A stretch of DNA of 41,693 nucleotides, from positions 1 to 41,693 of the forward strand of contig PKED01000205.1 of NCBI GenBank assembly GCA_002863155.1, in the 5' to 3' direction. The notes under the pieces were generated by a model. It saw nothing but the letters and a program-made list of their open reading frames with translations, had not been told where the DNA came from and made no database searches. Position 1 is the first letter of the stretch; every line of letters begins with the position of its first letter. The stretch is from Sphingomonadaceae bacterium. GTDB taxonomy: Bacteria; Pseudomonadota; Alphaproteobacteria; Sphingomonadales; Sphingomonadaceae. The translations under genes and the position numbers were made by a program. Of the stretch, positions 25,357 to 33,569 are shown one piece after another.

Positions 25357-26400
25357 ATGGGGGACCAATCGGCCCAGGCGCCGGTGGGACGTGGCAATCG
25401 CCAGGTCGGCGCGGCGCCCCAGCAAACGACCCGACCGCGCTGGCCCGAGTCGCGCCACTATGCGGCGCTCGACCTTGGCACCAACAACTGCCGTCTGCTG
25501 ATCGCCCGGCCGGCCGGATCGGGCTTTGCCGTCGTCGACGCCTTTTCGCGGATCGTCCGGCTCGGCGAAGGGCTGGCAGCGACCGGACGGCTGAGCGACG
25601 CCGCGATCGACCGCACGCTGGCCGCGCTCGCGATCTGCGCCGATAAGCTCCGCCGCCGCAACGTCGTGCTCGCGCGATCGGTCGCGACCGAGGCGTGTCG
25701 CCGGGCCTCGAACGGCGCGGCGTTCATCGAGCGCGCCTATCGCGAAACGGGGATCGCGCTCGACATCATCAGCGCCGAGGAGGAGGCGCGGCTGGCGGTG
25801 CTCGGCTGCCATATCCTGCTCGAGCCGGGGGACGATCCCGCGCTGGTATTCGATATCGGCGGCGGATCGACCGAACTGGTGCTCGTCGACACACGCACTA
25901 CCGTGCCGACGGTGCTCGACTGGCACAGCGCTCCCTGGGGTGTCGTGTCGCTGACCGAGAGCACCGGCACGGGCGAGGGGCCCGACGCACGCGCGGCGAT
26001 CTATGCGCGGATGCGGAGCCTGGTGCGCGACAGCATGGCGGATTTCGCCGCACGCCTGCCGCGCGGCATCCGCCAGCCCCGGCTGCTCGGTACATCGGGT
26101 ACGGTGACGACGCTGGCCAGCGTCCATCTCGGGCTCGACCGCTATGACCGGTCGGCGATCGACGGCCTGATCGTCCCGGCGGAGGCGATGCGGGCGATCA
26201 GCGCCGATCTTGCCGGCAAATCGATCGCCGAGCGGGCCAAGCTGCCATGTATCGGCACCGAGCGCGCCGATCTGGTGGTTGCCGGCTGCGCGATCCTGGA
26301 GACGATTCTCGACCTGTGGCCTGCCGAACGGCTGGGCGTCGCCGATCGGGGTATCCGCGAAGGCATTTTGCGGCGACTGATGAATGGGCCTGCGGCGTGA
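25357..26400 (+). CDS. Ppx/GppA family phosphatase
   Basis: 347 residues. The actin-like phosphatase fold is shown by [60 protein letters not shown] and [14 protein letters not shown]. Members hydrolyse polyphosphate or pppGpp. At this length it lacks the C-terminal HD-like domains of full exopolyphosphatase, so it is a short Ppx/GppA of the type common in alphaproteobacteria. A link to rsh elsewhere in the window through pppGpp is possible. The first 30 residues are variable and Gln/Pro-rich. rlmE starts 28 bp after its stop and probably shares the transcript. Confidence 0.9.
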   Translation: MGDQSAQAPVGRGNRQVGAAPQQTTRPRWPESRHYAALDLGTNNCRLLIARPAGSGFAVVDAFSRIVRLGEGLAATGRLSDAAIDRTLAALAICADKLRRRNVVLARSVATEACRRASNGAAFIERAYRETGIALDIISAEEEARLAVLGCHILLEPGDDPALVFDIGGGSTELVLVDTRTTVPTVLDWHSAPWGVVSLTESTGTGEGPDARAAIYARMRSLVRDSMADFAARLPRGIRQPRLLGTSGTVTTLASVHLGLDRYDRSAIDGLIVPAEAMRAISADLAGKSIAERAKLPCIGTERADLVVAGCAILETILDLWPAERLGVADRGIREGILRRLMNGPAA

Positions 26401-26428
26401 TGCCGGGCAACGTCCCAAGGGCATCGGC

Positions 26429-27109
26429 ATGAGCCGTGGCGGATCGGGCGGGCGGACCCGCGTGCGCACTGCGCGCGGCCGATCGCCGCAGTCGACCCGC
26501 TGGCTCGAACGCCAGCTCAACGACCCCTATGTCAAGCGCGCGAAGGCCGAGGGCTATCGCAGCCGCGCCGCCTATAAGCTGATCGAGCTCGACGAGCGGT
26601 TCCGGTTCCTGAAAGGGGTGAGCCGGGTCGTCGATCTCGGCATCGCACCCGGCGGCTGGACGCAGGTGGTGCGCAAGCAGGTGCCGTCGGCGCGGGTGGT
26701 CGGCATCGACCTGCTGCCGGTCGATCCGATCGACGGCGTGGCGATCTTCCAGCTCGATTTCAACGATGCGCGCGCACCCGACCTACTGATCGAGGCACTG
26801 GACGGGCCAGCCGATCTGGTGCTGTCGGACATGGCCGCGAACACGGTCGGCCACCCGCAGACCGACCATCTGCGCACGATGGGGCTGGTCGAGAACGCGG
26901 CCGCCTTTGCCTATGATGTGCTGCGGCCGGGCGGCGCCTTTGTCGCCAAGGTGCTGGCAGGCGGTGCCGACAGCGATCTCGTCGCCGAGCTCAAGCGCAA
27001 TTTCGCCACCGTCAAGCATGCCAAGCCGCCCGCCAGCCGCAAGGATTCGAGCGAATGGTATGTGGTCGCCCAGGGCTTCAAGGGTCGCTCCGCGGACCCG
27101 CATAGCTGA
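26429..27109 (+). CDS. rlmE: 23S rRNA (uridine2552-2'-O)-methyltransferase RlmE
   Basis: Methylates the 2'-OH of U2552 in the A loop of 23S rRNA. 226 residues. The K-D-K-E catalytic set is visible: Lys in [15 protein letters not shown], Asp in [12 protein letters not shown], Lys in [11 protein letters not shown] and Glu in [13 protein letters not shown]. The SAM site is [14 protein letters not shown]. The start at 26429 ([12 protein letters not shown]) has AAGGG upstream. The basic N-terminus is usual for this enzyme in alphaproteobacteria. Confidence 0.95.
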   Translation: MSRGGSGGRTRVRTARGRSPQSTRWLERQLNDPYVKRAKAEGYRSRAAYKLIELDERFRFLKGVSRVVDLGIAPGGWTQVVRKQVPSARVVGIDLLPVDPIDGVAIFQLDFNDARAPDLLIEALDGPADLVLSDMAANTVGHPQTDHLRTMGLVENAAAFAYDVLRPGGAFVAKVLAGGADSDLVAELKRNFATVKHAKPPASRKDSSEWYVVAQGFKGRSADPHS

Positions 27110-27132
27110 TCCGCACCGATTGAGACCGGACT

Positions 27133-27477
27133 TTATCCGTCGTAATCGCCGCCCAGATTCTGGTTGCGCGGCGGGGCGGCGGCGGTCAGGCGCAGTGCCT
27201 CTGCCGATGCCGACAGCGATCCAATTTCGTCCGGCGCATCGTCGTCGTCGATCTGGACGCGCTGGAGGCTCTGCACCAGTGCTTCTTCGAGATGCGGCGG
27301 GCGCACGGTTTCCTCGGCAATCTCGCGCAGCGCGACGACCGGGTTCTTGTCGCGGTCACGGTCGATCGTCAGTTCGGCGCCGCCCGAAATCTGCCGCGCG
27401 CGCTGGGCTGCCAGCAGCACGAGATCGAAACGGTTCGGAATCTTGTCGACGCAATCTTCGACGGTAACGCGCGCCAT
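27133..27477 (-). CDS. rpoZ: DNA-directed RNA polymerase omega subunit
   Basis: 114 residues. [30 protein letters not shown] is the omega signature, followed by [15 protein letters not shown]. It assists assembly and stability of the beta-prime subunit. The C-terminal 40 residues are acidic and then variable ([10 protein letters not shown]...GGDYDG), longer than in E. coli but common in alphaproteobacteria. It is convergent with rlmE and divergent from the ABM gene, so it is a single-gene unit. Confidence 0.95.
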   Translation of the reverse strand: MARVTVEDCVDKIPNRFDLVLLAAQRARQISGGAELTIDRDRDKNPVVALREIAEETVRPPHLEEALVQSLQRVQIDDDDAPDEIGSLSASAEALRLTAAAPPRNQNLGGDYDG

Positions 27478-27630
27478 CGCACATCCTTATCTGGGTGGCC
27501 TGTCTGTCCGGAAGCGGCTGCATCTAGGCCCGGCGGCCGGGCGAGTCAAGAAAAGCGGCGTTCAGCAATTGTGCATAGCCCTGACCGGCAAAGGGCTTGC
27601 GCCGGCGCACCGACCACGTAAGCGGGGGGC

Positions 27631-27951
27631 ATGAATAAGCGGGTCGGCCAGATTGCGGTGATCTTCCTGTCGGTCCGCGTCGATCAGGGTGCCGACGGCT
27701 ATGCCGAGGCGGCCGAGGCGATGGACCGGCTCGCGGCGCGCCAGCCCGGCTATTGCGGGATGGAATCGGCGCGCGGGGCAGACCGGCTCGGGATCACAGT
27801 GAGCTATTGGGCCGATGAAGCCACCGCCAAGGCGTGGCGCGACAATCCCGAACACCGTGCCGCCCGCGACGCCGGCAGGGCGCGCTGGTATGAAAGCTAT
27901 GAACTAGTCGTCGCCAAGGTGACGCGCGATTACGAATGGCAACGGGCATGA
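27631..27951 (+). CDS. Antibiotic biosynthesis monooxygenase (ABM) domain protein
   Basis: 106 residues forming one ferredoxin-like ABM domain: QIAVIFLSVRVDQGADGYAE, RQPGYCGMESARGADRLGI, VSYWADEATAKAWRDNPEHR and RWYESYELVVAKV. The WxxxxHxxA-like region is typical of this family, which includes haem oxygenases, quinol monooxygenases and many small proteins of unknown role. Its stop overlaps the ATG of the MFS gene (ATGA), so the two are translationally coupled. Confidence 0.85.
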   Translation: MNKRVGQIAVIFLSVRVDQGADGYAEAAEAMDRLAARQPGYCGMESARGADRLGITVSYWADEATAKAWRDNPEHRAARDAGRARWYESYELVVAKVTRDYEWQRA

Positions 27952-29273
27952 GCGGCGCCAGCCGCGTCGATCGTGATTTCGCCCTGTTGTTCATGGTGAT
28001 GCTGACGATCGCAGCAGGCAATACCGCGTTGCAATCGGTGTTGCCCGCGCTTGGCCGGTCATTGAAAGTGCCCGACAGCGGCGTCGCGGCGGCCTTTTCG
28101 GTATCGGCGTTGCTGTGGGTGATCGCCGCGCCCTTCTGGGCCGGGCGATCCGATCGGCAGGGGCGCCGGTCGATGATCCTGCTCGGCATGTCGGGCTTTG
28201 TCGTCTCGCTCGCGCTGTGCGGCATTTTCCTGGCGGCGGGGATCAATGGATGGATCAGCGGCCCGGCGGCCTTCGTCGCCTTTATCGGCGGTCGCCTTGT
28301 CTATGGGATTTTCGGATCGGCCGCGCCGCCGGCTGTCCAGGCGCTGGTTGCAGGGCGCACGACGCGGGCGGAACGGACCAAGGCGCTGACGTTGATCGGG
28401 TCGGCATTCGGGCTGGGCACGATCCTGGGGCCGGCGGTGGCGCCCTATCTGGTGCTCGGCAGCATCGGCGGCATCGAGGTGGGGCTGGCCGGTCCCGCCT
28501 TTATCGGCGCGCTGTTCGGGCTGGCGATGGTGATCGCGGTGCGGCGGATGTTGGCCGATGATCGCGGGATGGCGGAGGGGCAGGGTGCGGCAACCGCCTA
28601 TCCGTCGATCGGCGGCCAATCGAGCGGGGCCAGCATCACTGCGGCGACCGCCAGCCGGATCGAAAAGGTCGGCTATTTCGACCCGCGCATCCGGGGCTGG
28701 ATGATCGCGGGGCTGGTGATGGGGCATGCCCAGGCGATGACCGGCCAGACGATCGGTTTCCTGGTGATCGACCGGCTGCACCTTGCGCCGGTCGCCGCAC
28801 TTCAGCCGACGGGCCTGGTGCTGATTTTGGGGGCGAGTGCGGCGCTGCTGGTGCAATGGGGGCTGATCCCGCTGCTCAATCTCGACCCGCGCCGGCTGAT
28901 CCTGTTCGGGCTGGTCGCCGCCGCCGTCGGTACTTTCCTGACCGGGATGGCCACCTCGCTCTACGGCATCGCGCTGGCCTATGCGCTTGCCTCGGCCGGC
29001 TTCGGCTTCACCCGGCCCGGCTTCACCGCCGGATCGTCGCTGGCGGTCGGACCGGGCGGGCAGGGCTCGGTCGCCGGCAAGGTGACGTCGATCAACGGCG
29101 CGTCGTTCGTGCTCGGCCCGTCGATCGGGGTGGGCTTGTACGAAATCTACAAGCCATTTCCCTATCTGGTCGCCGCTGCCGCGCTGGTGCTGATGTTCGG
29201 CTATGCCTGGGTCGCGCTTCGCAGCCCTAGCCGCTCGGCGTCGAACGAGGACGAAGCTGACCCGGCGATATGA
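27948..29273 (+). CDS. Major facilitator superfamily transporter
   Basis: 441 residues with twelve hydrophobic segments. The loop 2-3 motif is WAGRSDRQGRRSMILLG, and LVAGRTTRAERTKALTLIGSAFGLGTILGPA is the antiporter-type segment 5 motif seen in drug:H+ exporters of the TetA type. A long central loop lies around residues 195-235. The start at 27948 is preferred for its ATGA overlap with the ABM gene; an ATG 12 bases earlier is also open. Its 3' end overlaps that of the Cdc48-like gene by 47 bp. The substrate is unknown, but pairing with an ABM protein suggests a small aromatic or oxidised compound. Confidence 0.88.
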   Translation: MSGASRVDRDFALLFMVMLTIAAGNTALQSVLPALGRSLKVPDSGVAAAFSVSALLWVIAAPFWAGRSDRQGRRSMILLGMSGFVVSLALCGIFLAAGINGWISGPAAFVAFIGGRLVYGIFGSAAPPAVQALVAGRTTRAERTKALTLIGSAFGLGTILGPAVAPYLVLGSIGGIEVGLAGPAFIGALFGLAMVIAVRRMLADDRGMAEGQGAATAYPSIGGQSSGASITAATASRIEKVGYFDPRIRGWMIAGLVMGHAQAMTGQTIGFLVIDRLHLAPVAALQPTGLVLILGASAALLVQWGLIPLLNLDPRRLILFGLVAAAVGTFLTGMATSLYGIALAYALASAGFGFTRPGFTAGSSLAVGPGGQGSVAGKVTSINGASFVLGPSIGVGLYEIYKPFPYLVAAAALVLMFGYAWVALRSPSRSASNEDEADPAI

Positions 29274-31518
29274 AGCCGAGCGGCTGTAGCGCGGCCGCCT
29301 GCTGCTTCAGCTTTGCCGCCATCTGCGCGTAATCGGCCTCCATTTCCGGCGTCACCGAGGCGCGCGAATCCGCAAGCGCGGTCTCGAAATGCGCGCGGGT
29401 CACCTGCGGCGTGTCGAGCGATTGGCGAAGCGCCGCAAGCCCGGCACGGCGGACCAGATCCTCCAGATCGGCGCCCGAATAGTGATCGGTCCGTCCCGCG
29501 AGATCGTCGAGATCGACGTCGTCGGCGAGCGGCATCTTCGCGGTCTGGATGCCCAGGATTCGCGCACGACCCGCGCGATCGGGAACCGAGACGTAGATCA
29601 ACTCGTCGAACCGGCCAGGGCGGAGCAGGGCCGGGTCGATCAGGTTGGGCCGGTTGGTCGCGCCGATCACCACCACCGACTGGAGTTCCTCCAGCCCGTC
29701 CATCTCGGCAAGGATGGTGTTGACGACGCGCTCGGTCACCTGCGGTTCGCCCATCCCGCCGCCGCGCGCCGGCACCAGCGAGTCGAGCTCGTCGATAAAG
29801 ATGACGCAGGGCGCAACCTGGCGAGCGCGCGCGAACAACTTGGCGATCTGCTGCTCGCTTTCGCCATACCATTTGCTCAGCAGGTCGGATGACTTGGTGG
29901 CGATGAAATTGGCCTGCGCCTCGCGCGCGACGGCTTTTGCCAGCAGGGTCTTGCCCGTGCCGGGCGGGCCATAGAGCAGAAAGCCCTTGGCCGGCCGGAT
30001 GCCGAGCCGCCGGAACGCATCGGGGTCCTTGAGCGGCAATTCGACGCCTTCGCGCAGCTTCTCGCGTGCCTCGTCGAGTCCGCCGACATCGTCCCAGCGC
30101 ACGCTCGGCGCCTGCACCATCACTTCGCGCATGGCCGAGGGCTGGACGCGCTTGATCGCGCCGGTGAAGTCCTCGCGCGTCACCGACAGGTCGTCGAGCA
30201 CTTCGGGCGGGATCGTGCCTTCGCCCAGGTTCAGCCGCGGCATGATCCGCCGCACGGCCTCGATCGCGGCTTCGCGGGTAAGCGCCGCCAGATCGGCACC
30301 GACAAAGCCATAGGTCATCCGCGACAGTTCATCGAGGTCGACCCGGTCGCCGAGCGGCATGCCGCGCGTATGGATGCCCAGAATCTCGCGCCGCCCGCGT
30401 TCGTCGGGCACGCCGACGATGATTTCGCGGTCGAAGCGGCCGGGACGGCGCAGTGCCTCGTCGATCGCCTCGGGCCGGTTGGTGGCGGCGATCACGACGA
30501 GATTGGCGCGCGCCTCCAGCCCGTCCATCAGCGTCAGCAGCTGCGCGACCAGCCGCTTTTCGGCCTCGCCCGACACCTGGCCACGCTTCGGCGCGATCGA
30601 ATCGATCTCGTCGATGAAGACGATCGACGGCGCCGCCTTGGTCGCCTGTTCGAACACGTCGCGCAGCCGCTTTTCGGATTCGCCATAGGCGGCGCCCATG
30701 ATTTCGGGGCCGTTGATGAGGAAGAAATTCGCGTCGCTTTCATTGGCGACGGCGCGGGCAAGCCGGGTCTTGCCGGTCCCCGGCGGGCCATGGAGCAGCA
30801 CGCCCTTGGGCGGATCGACGCCCAGCCGCTGGAACAGCTCGGGGTAGCGCAGCGGCAGCTCGACCATTTCGCGAAGCTGGTCGATCGTCGGCCCCATCCC
30901 ACCGATATCGTCATAGGTCACATCCGCGCGGCGCGATTCGGTCGGCTCTTCATATTCCGCGCGCAGCTCGATCTCGGTCGTCTCGTCGATATGGACAACG
31001 CCCTTGGGCGCGGTGCTGATCACCACCAGCCGCACTTCCTGAAGCGCGTAGGCCGGCGCGTTGAGCATCTGGCGCAACTGCGGCGGCATATTGTCGACCC
31101 GCTGTTGGCCCGCAGTCGCAACGACGTCGCCCTGGGTGAGCGGGCGCCCGATAAAGTTCCGCTGCAGCGCCGCGCCCGATCCCTGGAGCCGCAGATTTTG
31201 CTGGGCAGGGGCAAAGACGACGCGCGTCGCGGGTTTGGACTCCACCTTGCGGACGATGGCGAACTCGCCCGAACCGACGCCTGCATTGGCCCGCTGGAGC
31301 CCGTCGATCCGCAGAATCTCGAGCCCTTCGTCCTCGGCATAAGGCGCGACGACGCGCGCGGGCGTGCTGCGCTTGCCGACGATTTCGATCACATCGCCCT
31401 CGGCCAGGCCAAGCGCCGCCATCAACGCGCGCGGGATGTGGGCCAGGCCGCGTCCGCTGTCTTCGGGCCGCGCATTGGCCACCTGAAGTTTGCGGGGCGC
31501 CGTTTCGCTGTCGGCCAT
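29227..31518 (-). CDS. Cdc48/p97-like AAA+ ATPase (double AAA domain)
   Basis: 763 residues with the archaeal/eukaryotic Cdc48 layout. The N-domain (about 5-190) begins [20 protein letters not shown], a double-psi barrel feature. D1 has GPPGTGKT near residue 250, [12 protein letters not shown], and the second region of homology [22 protein letters not shown]2 has GPPGTGKT near 523, [14 protein letters not shown] and [20 protein letters not shown]. Both Walker sites and the arginine fingers look intact. It probably unfolds or extracts protein substrates in the cytoplasm, as p97 does; a bacterial partner is not evident here. The start at 31518 has AGGA four bases and GGGAG further upstream. Related proteins occur in sphingomonads and some other bacteria. 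Confidence 0.95.
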   Translation of the reverse strand: MADSETAPRKLQVANARPEDSGRGLAHIPRALMAALGLAEGDVIEIVGKRSTPARVVAPYAEDEGLEILRIDGLQRANAGVGSGEFAIVRKVESKPATRVVFAPAQQNLRLQGSGAALQRNFIGRPLTQGDVVATAGQQRVDNMPPQLRQMLNAPAYALQEVRLVVISTAPKGVVHIDETTEIELRAEYEEPTESRRADVTYDDIGGMGPTIDQLREMVELPLRYPELFQRLGVDPPKGVLLHGPPGTGKTRLARAVANESDANFFLINGPEIMGAAYGESEKRLRDVFEQATKAAPSIVFIDEIDSIAPKRGQVSGEAEKRLVAQLLTLMDGLEARANLVVIAATNRPEAIDEALRRPGRFDREIIVGVPDERGRREILGIHTRGMPLGDRVDLDELSRMTYGFVGADLAALTREAAIEAVRRIMPRLNLGEGTIPPEVLDDLSVTREDFTGAIKRVQPSAMREVMVQAPSVRWDDVGGLDEAREKLREGVELPLKDPDAFRRLGIRPAKGFLLYGPPGTGKTLLAKAVAREAQANFIATKSSDLLSKWYGESEQQIAKLFARARQVAPCVIFIDELDSLVPARGGGMGEPQVTERVVNTILAEMDGLEELQSVVVIGATNRPNLIDPALLRPGRFDELIYVSVPDRAGRARILGIQTAKMPLADDVDLDDLAGRTDHYSGADLEDLVRRAGLAALRQSLDTPQVTRAHFETALADSRASVTPEMEADYAQMAAKLKQQAAALQPLGFISPGQLRPRSTPSG

Positions 31519-31610
31519 GATGTCCTGCTCCCTTGTCGCAACGTCAAGCGCGCGAGATAGGGCGGCGGTTCCGATTCTGCGAGTCGGACGGCGCGGAATC
31601 GAAACGAACG

Positions 31611-31643
31611 AAAAAAAGAGCCGGCCCCGCAAAGGACCGGCTC
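31611..31643 (-). terminator. Rho-independent terminator ending an intergenic minus-strand transcript
   Basis: On the minus strand GAGCCGG (31637-31643) pairs with CCGGCTC (31618-31624), with two extra GG/CC pairs possible inside, followed directly by seven T residues. No annotated protein gene ends here on the minus strand: the Cdc48 gene starts further downstream and the LysR gene is on the other strand. A terminator in front of a gene, with nothing coding behind it, points to a short non-coding transcript. Confidence 0.8.
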
Positions 31644-31680
31644 ATGAAAGTTTTTAGGAGAGGATGCCTGAAAGGCCCTT
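31611..31680 (-). ncRNA. Candidate small RNA with anti-Shine-Dalgarno segment
   Basis: The unit between the palindrome and the terminator would give a transcript of about 65-70 nt. It has a small 5' hairpin (GCCT-TTC-AGGC), a single-stranded stretch containing CAUCCUCUCCUAAAAAC, and then the terminator hairpin with a U7 tail. This layout matches trans-acting sRNAs of alphaproteobacteria that pair through C/U-rich segments with ribosome-binding sites. Possible promoter parts are CTTGCG (31707-31712) and CATAAG (31681-31686), with wide spacing, so the 5' end is uncertain. MmgR, an sRNA limiting PHB storage in Sinorhizobium, is a similar known case; homology to it is not shown. It could also be only the 3' end of a longer transcript. 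Confidence 0.45.
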
Positions 31681-31702
31681 CTTATGTGCGCTGCAACATA
31701 AG
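31681..31702 (-). promoter_or_regulatory. Palindromic TGC-rich operator-like site before the candidate sRNA
   Basis: The 7-base inverted arms CTTATGT and ACATAAG flank eight bases. The minus strand includes TTGCAGCGCA, which agrees with the TTGCGGTGCA repeated at the phasin promoter in eight of ten positions, with purine-purine and pyrimidine-pyrimidine changes at the other two. The site would cover the -10 region of the sRNA candidate. A PhaR-type repressor is the suggested ligand by similarity to the phasin sites. Confidence 0.4.
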
Positions 31703-31830
31703 CCTTCGCAAGTGCGAAAAAGAAAACAGCGGTTGCGCCTGATGCAATCGTGGCTGGCCTTTGTCGCACCGACAATGTTAGCTTCTCCCATTGCCGCACC
31801 GCACCAGACCGATCGAGCCGGGGGAGACAG

Positions 31831-32712
31831 ATGCGCCGATTGCCGCCGTTGACCGCGATTGAGGCGGTCGTCCAGGTCGCCCGGCTGGGATCGGTGAAGG
31901 CGGCGGCGCAGGAACTCGCGCTGTCGGCACCTGCGCTCAGCCGCCGCGTCCAGTCGCTCGAACGGTTCATTGGTCGCCCGCTGTTCGACCGGCGGCACCA
32001 GGCGATGGCGCTCAATGCCGATGGCGAGCGGCTGATCGCCCAGATCTCGCCGGCGATCGACATGCTCGCCGACGCGGTCGAAGCCCTGACCAGCGCCACC
32101 GACGTGCAGCGTCTGCGGCTCGGCGTCCTGCCGCTTTTCGCTTCGCAACGCCTGTTCCCGCGTCTCGCTGAACTCCGCGTGCGGCATCCCGAACTTCATC
32201 TCGACATCGACACCGGCGGCCAGGGCGTGATGCGGCTGGGCGAGGGCCTTGATGCAGCGATCGTGCTTGCCCGCGATATCGAGCCGGCGCTTTACGCCCG
32301 TCGGCTCGACCGCAACCGCATCCTCGTCATCGGCAGCCGGACGATGACCGAAGGGCCGGACCCGATCGTCGAACCTGCGCAGCTTGAGCAGGTGACCGCG
32401 CTCGTCCACCGCGACATGCCCGATACCTTTGCCGCGTGGTGCCAGGCCGCCGGGCTCGGCGCGATCGAACCGCTTGCGGTCGACCATTTCGATTCGGGCG
32501 CGCTGATGCTGGAGGCCGCCGCACAGGGTCTGGGCGTCGCCTTCATGCACGAAAGCCATTTCCAGGACGCGCATGACGACCGGCTGGCGAAGCTGTTCGA
32601 TATCAGCGTCGAAAGCCCGTACAGCTACTGGTTCGTCTGTCGCCCGCGCGCGCTGATGCAGCGCCCGGTCAAGCTGTTCCACGACTGGCTGATCGAAAGC
32701 CTGGCATCTTGA
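31831..32712 (+). CDS. LysR-type transcriptional regulator (GcvA-like)
   Basis: 293 residues. The winged-helix domain (1-60) starts MRRLPPLTAIEAVVQVARL and has the recognition region SVKAAAQELALSAPALSRRVQSLERFIGRPLFDR. The RRLPPL opening and the effector domain with LDAAIVLAR, DRNRILVIGS and AAAQGLGVAF place it in the GcvA/AmpR-like branch. GGGGGAG stands five bases before the ATG. Its target is not evident, because the upstream neighbour across the intergenic region is the Cdc48-like gene with an sRNA candidate between. Confidence 0.92.
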   Translation: MRRLPPLTAIEAVVQVARLGSVKAAAQELALSAPALSRRVQSLERFIGRPLFDRRHQAMALNADGERLIAQISPAIDMLADAVEALTSATDVQRLRLGVLPLFASQRLFPRLAELRVRHPELHLDIDTGGQGVMRLGEGLDAAIVLARDIEPALYARRLDRNRILVIGSRTMTEGPDPIVEPAQLEQVTALVHRDMPDTFAAWCQAAGLGAIEPLAVDHFDSGALMLEAAAQGLGVAFMHESHFQDAHDDRLAKLFDISVESPYSYWFVCRPRALMQRPVKLFHDWLIESLAS

Positions 32713-32801
32713 TTTGCATCAATATGTTCTTGAACTGGCATTAACCAGTCGGACATTCTTCGCTGCCATTGGATAGCCAGCTTCCTATCGAAGGGCTTCC
32801 G

Positions 32802-32972
32802 ATGTTTAAGTTGCTGAACTCCTTCCGTGCCTCGCAGCGCGGCGCCACCGCGATCGAATATGGATTGATCGCGGCATTGATCGCGGTTGCCGCCATTGCC
32901 GCCATGGGCGGGCTCGGCAATCGCCTCAAGACCACCTTCACGAACGTGTCGAGCAACATGAAGGCGAGCTGA
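32802..32972 (+). CDS. Flp family type IVb pilin
   Basis: 56 residues, the size of Flp/Fap pilin precursors. A short basic leader (MFKLLNSFRASQRG) ends at the prepilin peptidase site G|ATAIEYGL, with the Glu at +5 and adjacent Tyr typical of Flp. A hydrophobic stretch LIAALIAVAAIAAMGGLG follows. ATG 32802 has GAAGGG upstream. No tad/cpa assembly genes are seen in this window, so this is an isolated pilin gene. An 8-bp stem-loop spans its stop codon. Confidence 0.93.
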   Translation: MFKLLNSFRASQRGATAIEYGLIAALIAVAAIAAMGGLGNRLKTTFTNVSSNMKAS

Positions 32973-32984
32973 AAGGCTCGCCTT
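32961..32984 (+). other. Stem-loop across the Flp stop codon
   Basis: AAGGCGAG (32961-32968) pairs perfectly with CTCGCCTT (32977-32984) around an 8-base loop that contains the TGA stop. No T tract follows, so it is not a classic terminator. It could protect the 3' end of the abundant pilin mRNA or assist factor-dependent termination. Confidence 0.5.
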
Positions 32985-32989
32985 CGCGC

Positions 32990-33445
32990 TCAGCTTGCGC
33001 GGGCGCTGACGATCTTGCCGGGGTCACGCGGCGGCTCGCCCTTGGGCAGCGCGTCGACATGCTCCATCCCGTCGATCACTTCGCCCCAGACGGTGTACTG
33101 GCCGTCGAGGAACGTCGCGTCGTCGAGGCAGATGAAGAACTGGCTGTTCGCGCTGTTCGGATCGTTGGTGCGTGCCATTGAACAAACGCCGCGGACATGC
33201 GGCTCGCGGCTGAATTCGGCCTTCAGATTGGGAAGCTTCGATCCGCCGGTCCCGCGCCCGGTGGGGTCGCCGCCCTGCGCCATGAAGCCTGCGATCACGC
33301 GGTGGAACACGACCCCGTCGTAAAAGCCCTCATTGGCCAGGGTGGCGATCCGATCGACATGGCCGGGCGCCAGATCGGGGCGCAGCCGGATCGTCACGTC
33401 GCCGCCGTCGAGCGTCATCACCAGCGTGGAGAAGGTATCGGTCAT
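32990..33445 (-). CDS. Cyclophilin-type peptidyl-prolyl cis-trans isomerase
   Basis: 151 residues without a signal peptide, so probably cytoplasmic (PpiB-like). Cyclophilin motifs are GFYDGVVFHRVIAGFMAQGGDPTG, SMARTNDPNSANSQFFICL and YTVWGEVIDGMEHVD. The active-site Arg of FHRV and Gln of MAQGG are present; the usual Trp that gives cyclosporin sensitivity is not obvious. ATG 33445 is used, with AAGGA about ten bases upstream. It is convergent with the Flp gene and divergent from mgtE. Confidence 0.95.
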   Translation of the reverse strand: MTDTFSTLVMTLDGGDVTIRLRPDLAPGHVDRIATLANEGFYDGVVFHRVIAGFMAQGGDPTGRGTGGSKLPNLKAEFSREPHVRGVCSMARTNDPNSANSQFFICLDDATFLDGQYTVWGEVIDGMEHVDALPKGEPPRDPGKIVSARAS

Positions 33446-33569
33446 CAACAGGTGTCCTTTGCAGTGTCGACGCGCGCCCTAGCCAAGCCGCCGCCCGCTG
33501 GCAAATGATTGGCAATGCCGCCAAGGCCGCGCTAAGGCGCCGGACAGGCGTTCGGGCGGGAGGTGCGTG

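Larger units (their letters stand above)
31519..31830. other. 312-bp intergenic region between Cdc48-like and LysR genes
   Basis: It is more AT-rich than its surroundings. It contains a strong minus-strand terminator (31611-31643), a palindrome with 7-base arms CTTATGT/ACATAAG (31681-31702) around TGC-rich sequence, and a candidate small RNA between them. The Cdc48 promoter must lie in 31519-31610, and the LysR promoter in about 31710-31825; neither is clear by eye. A plus-strand frame at 31664-31852 has no protein-like character. Confidence 0.6.

Noticed and set aside
31664..31852. 62-codon plus-strand frame with AGGAGAGG before its ATG
   Set aside because: The peptide is Arg/Gln/Pro-rich without structure or homology that I recognise. 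The same bases are better explained as the C/U-rich segment of a minus-strand RNA. A small protein cannot be fully excluded.
31654..32682. 342-codon minus-strand frame opposite the LysR gene
   Set aside because: Antisense shadow; the plus strand encodes a complete LysR protein with a strong ribosome-binding site.
32961..32984. Rho-independent terminator after the Flp gene
   Set aside because: The stem is perfect but there is no T tract after it, so it is listed as a stem-loop only.
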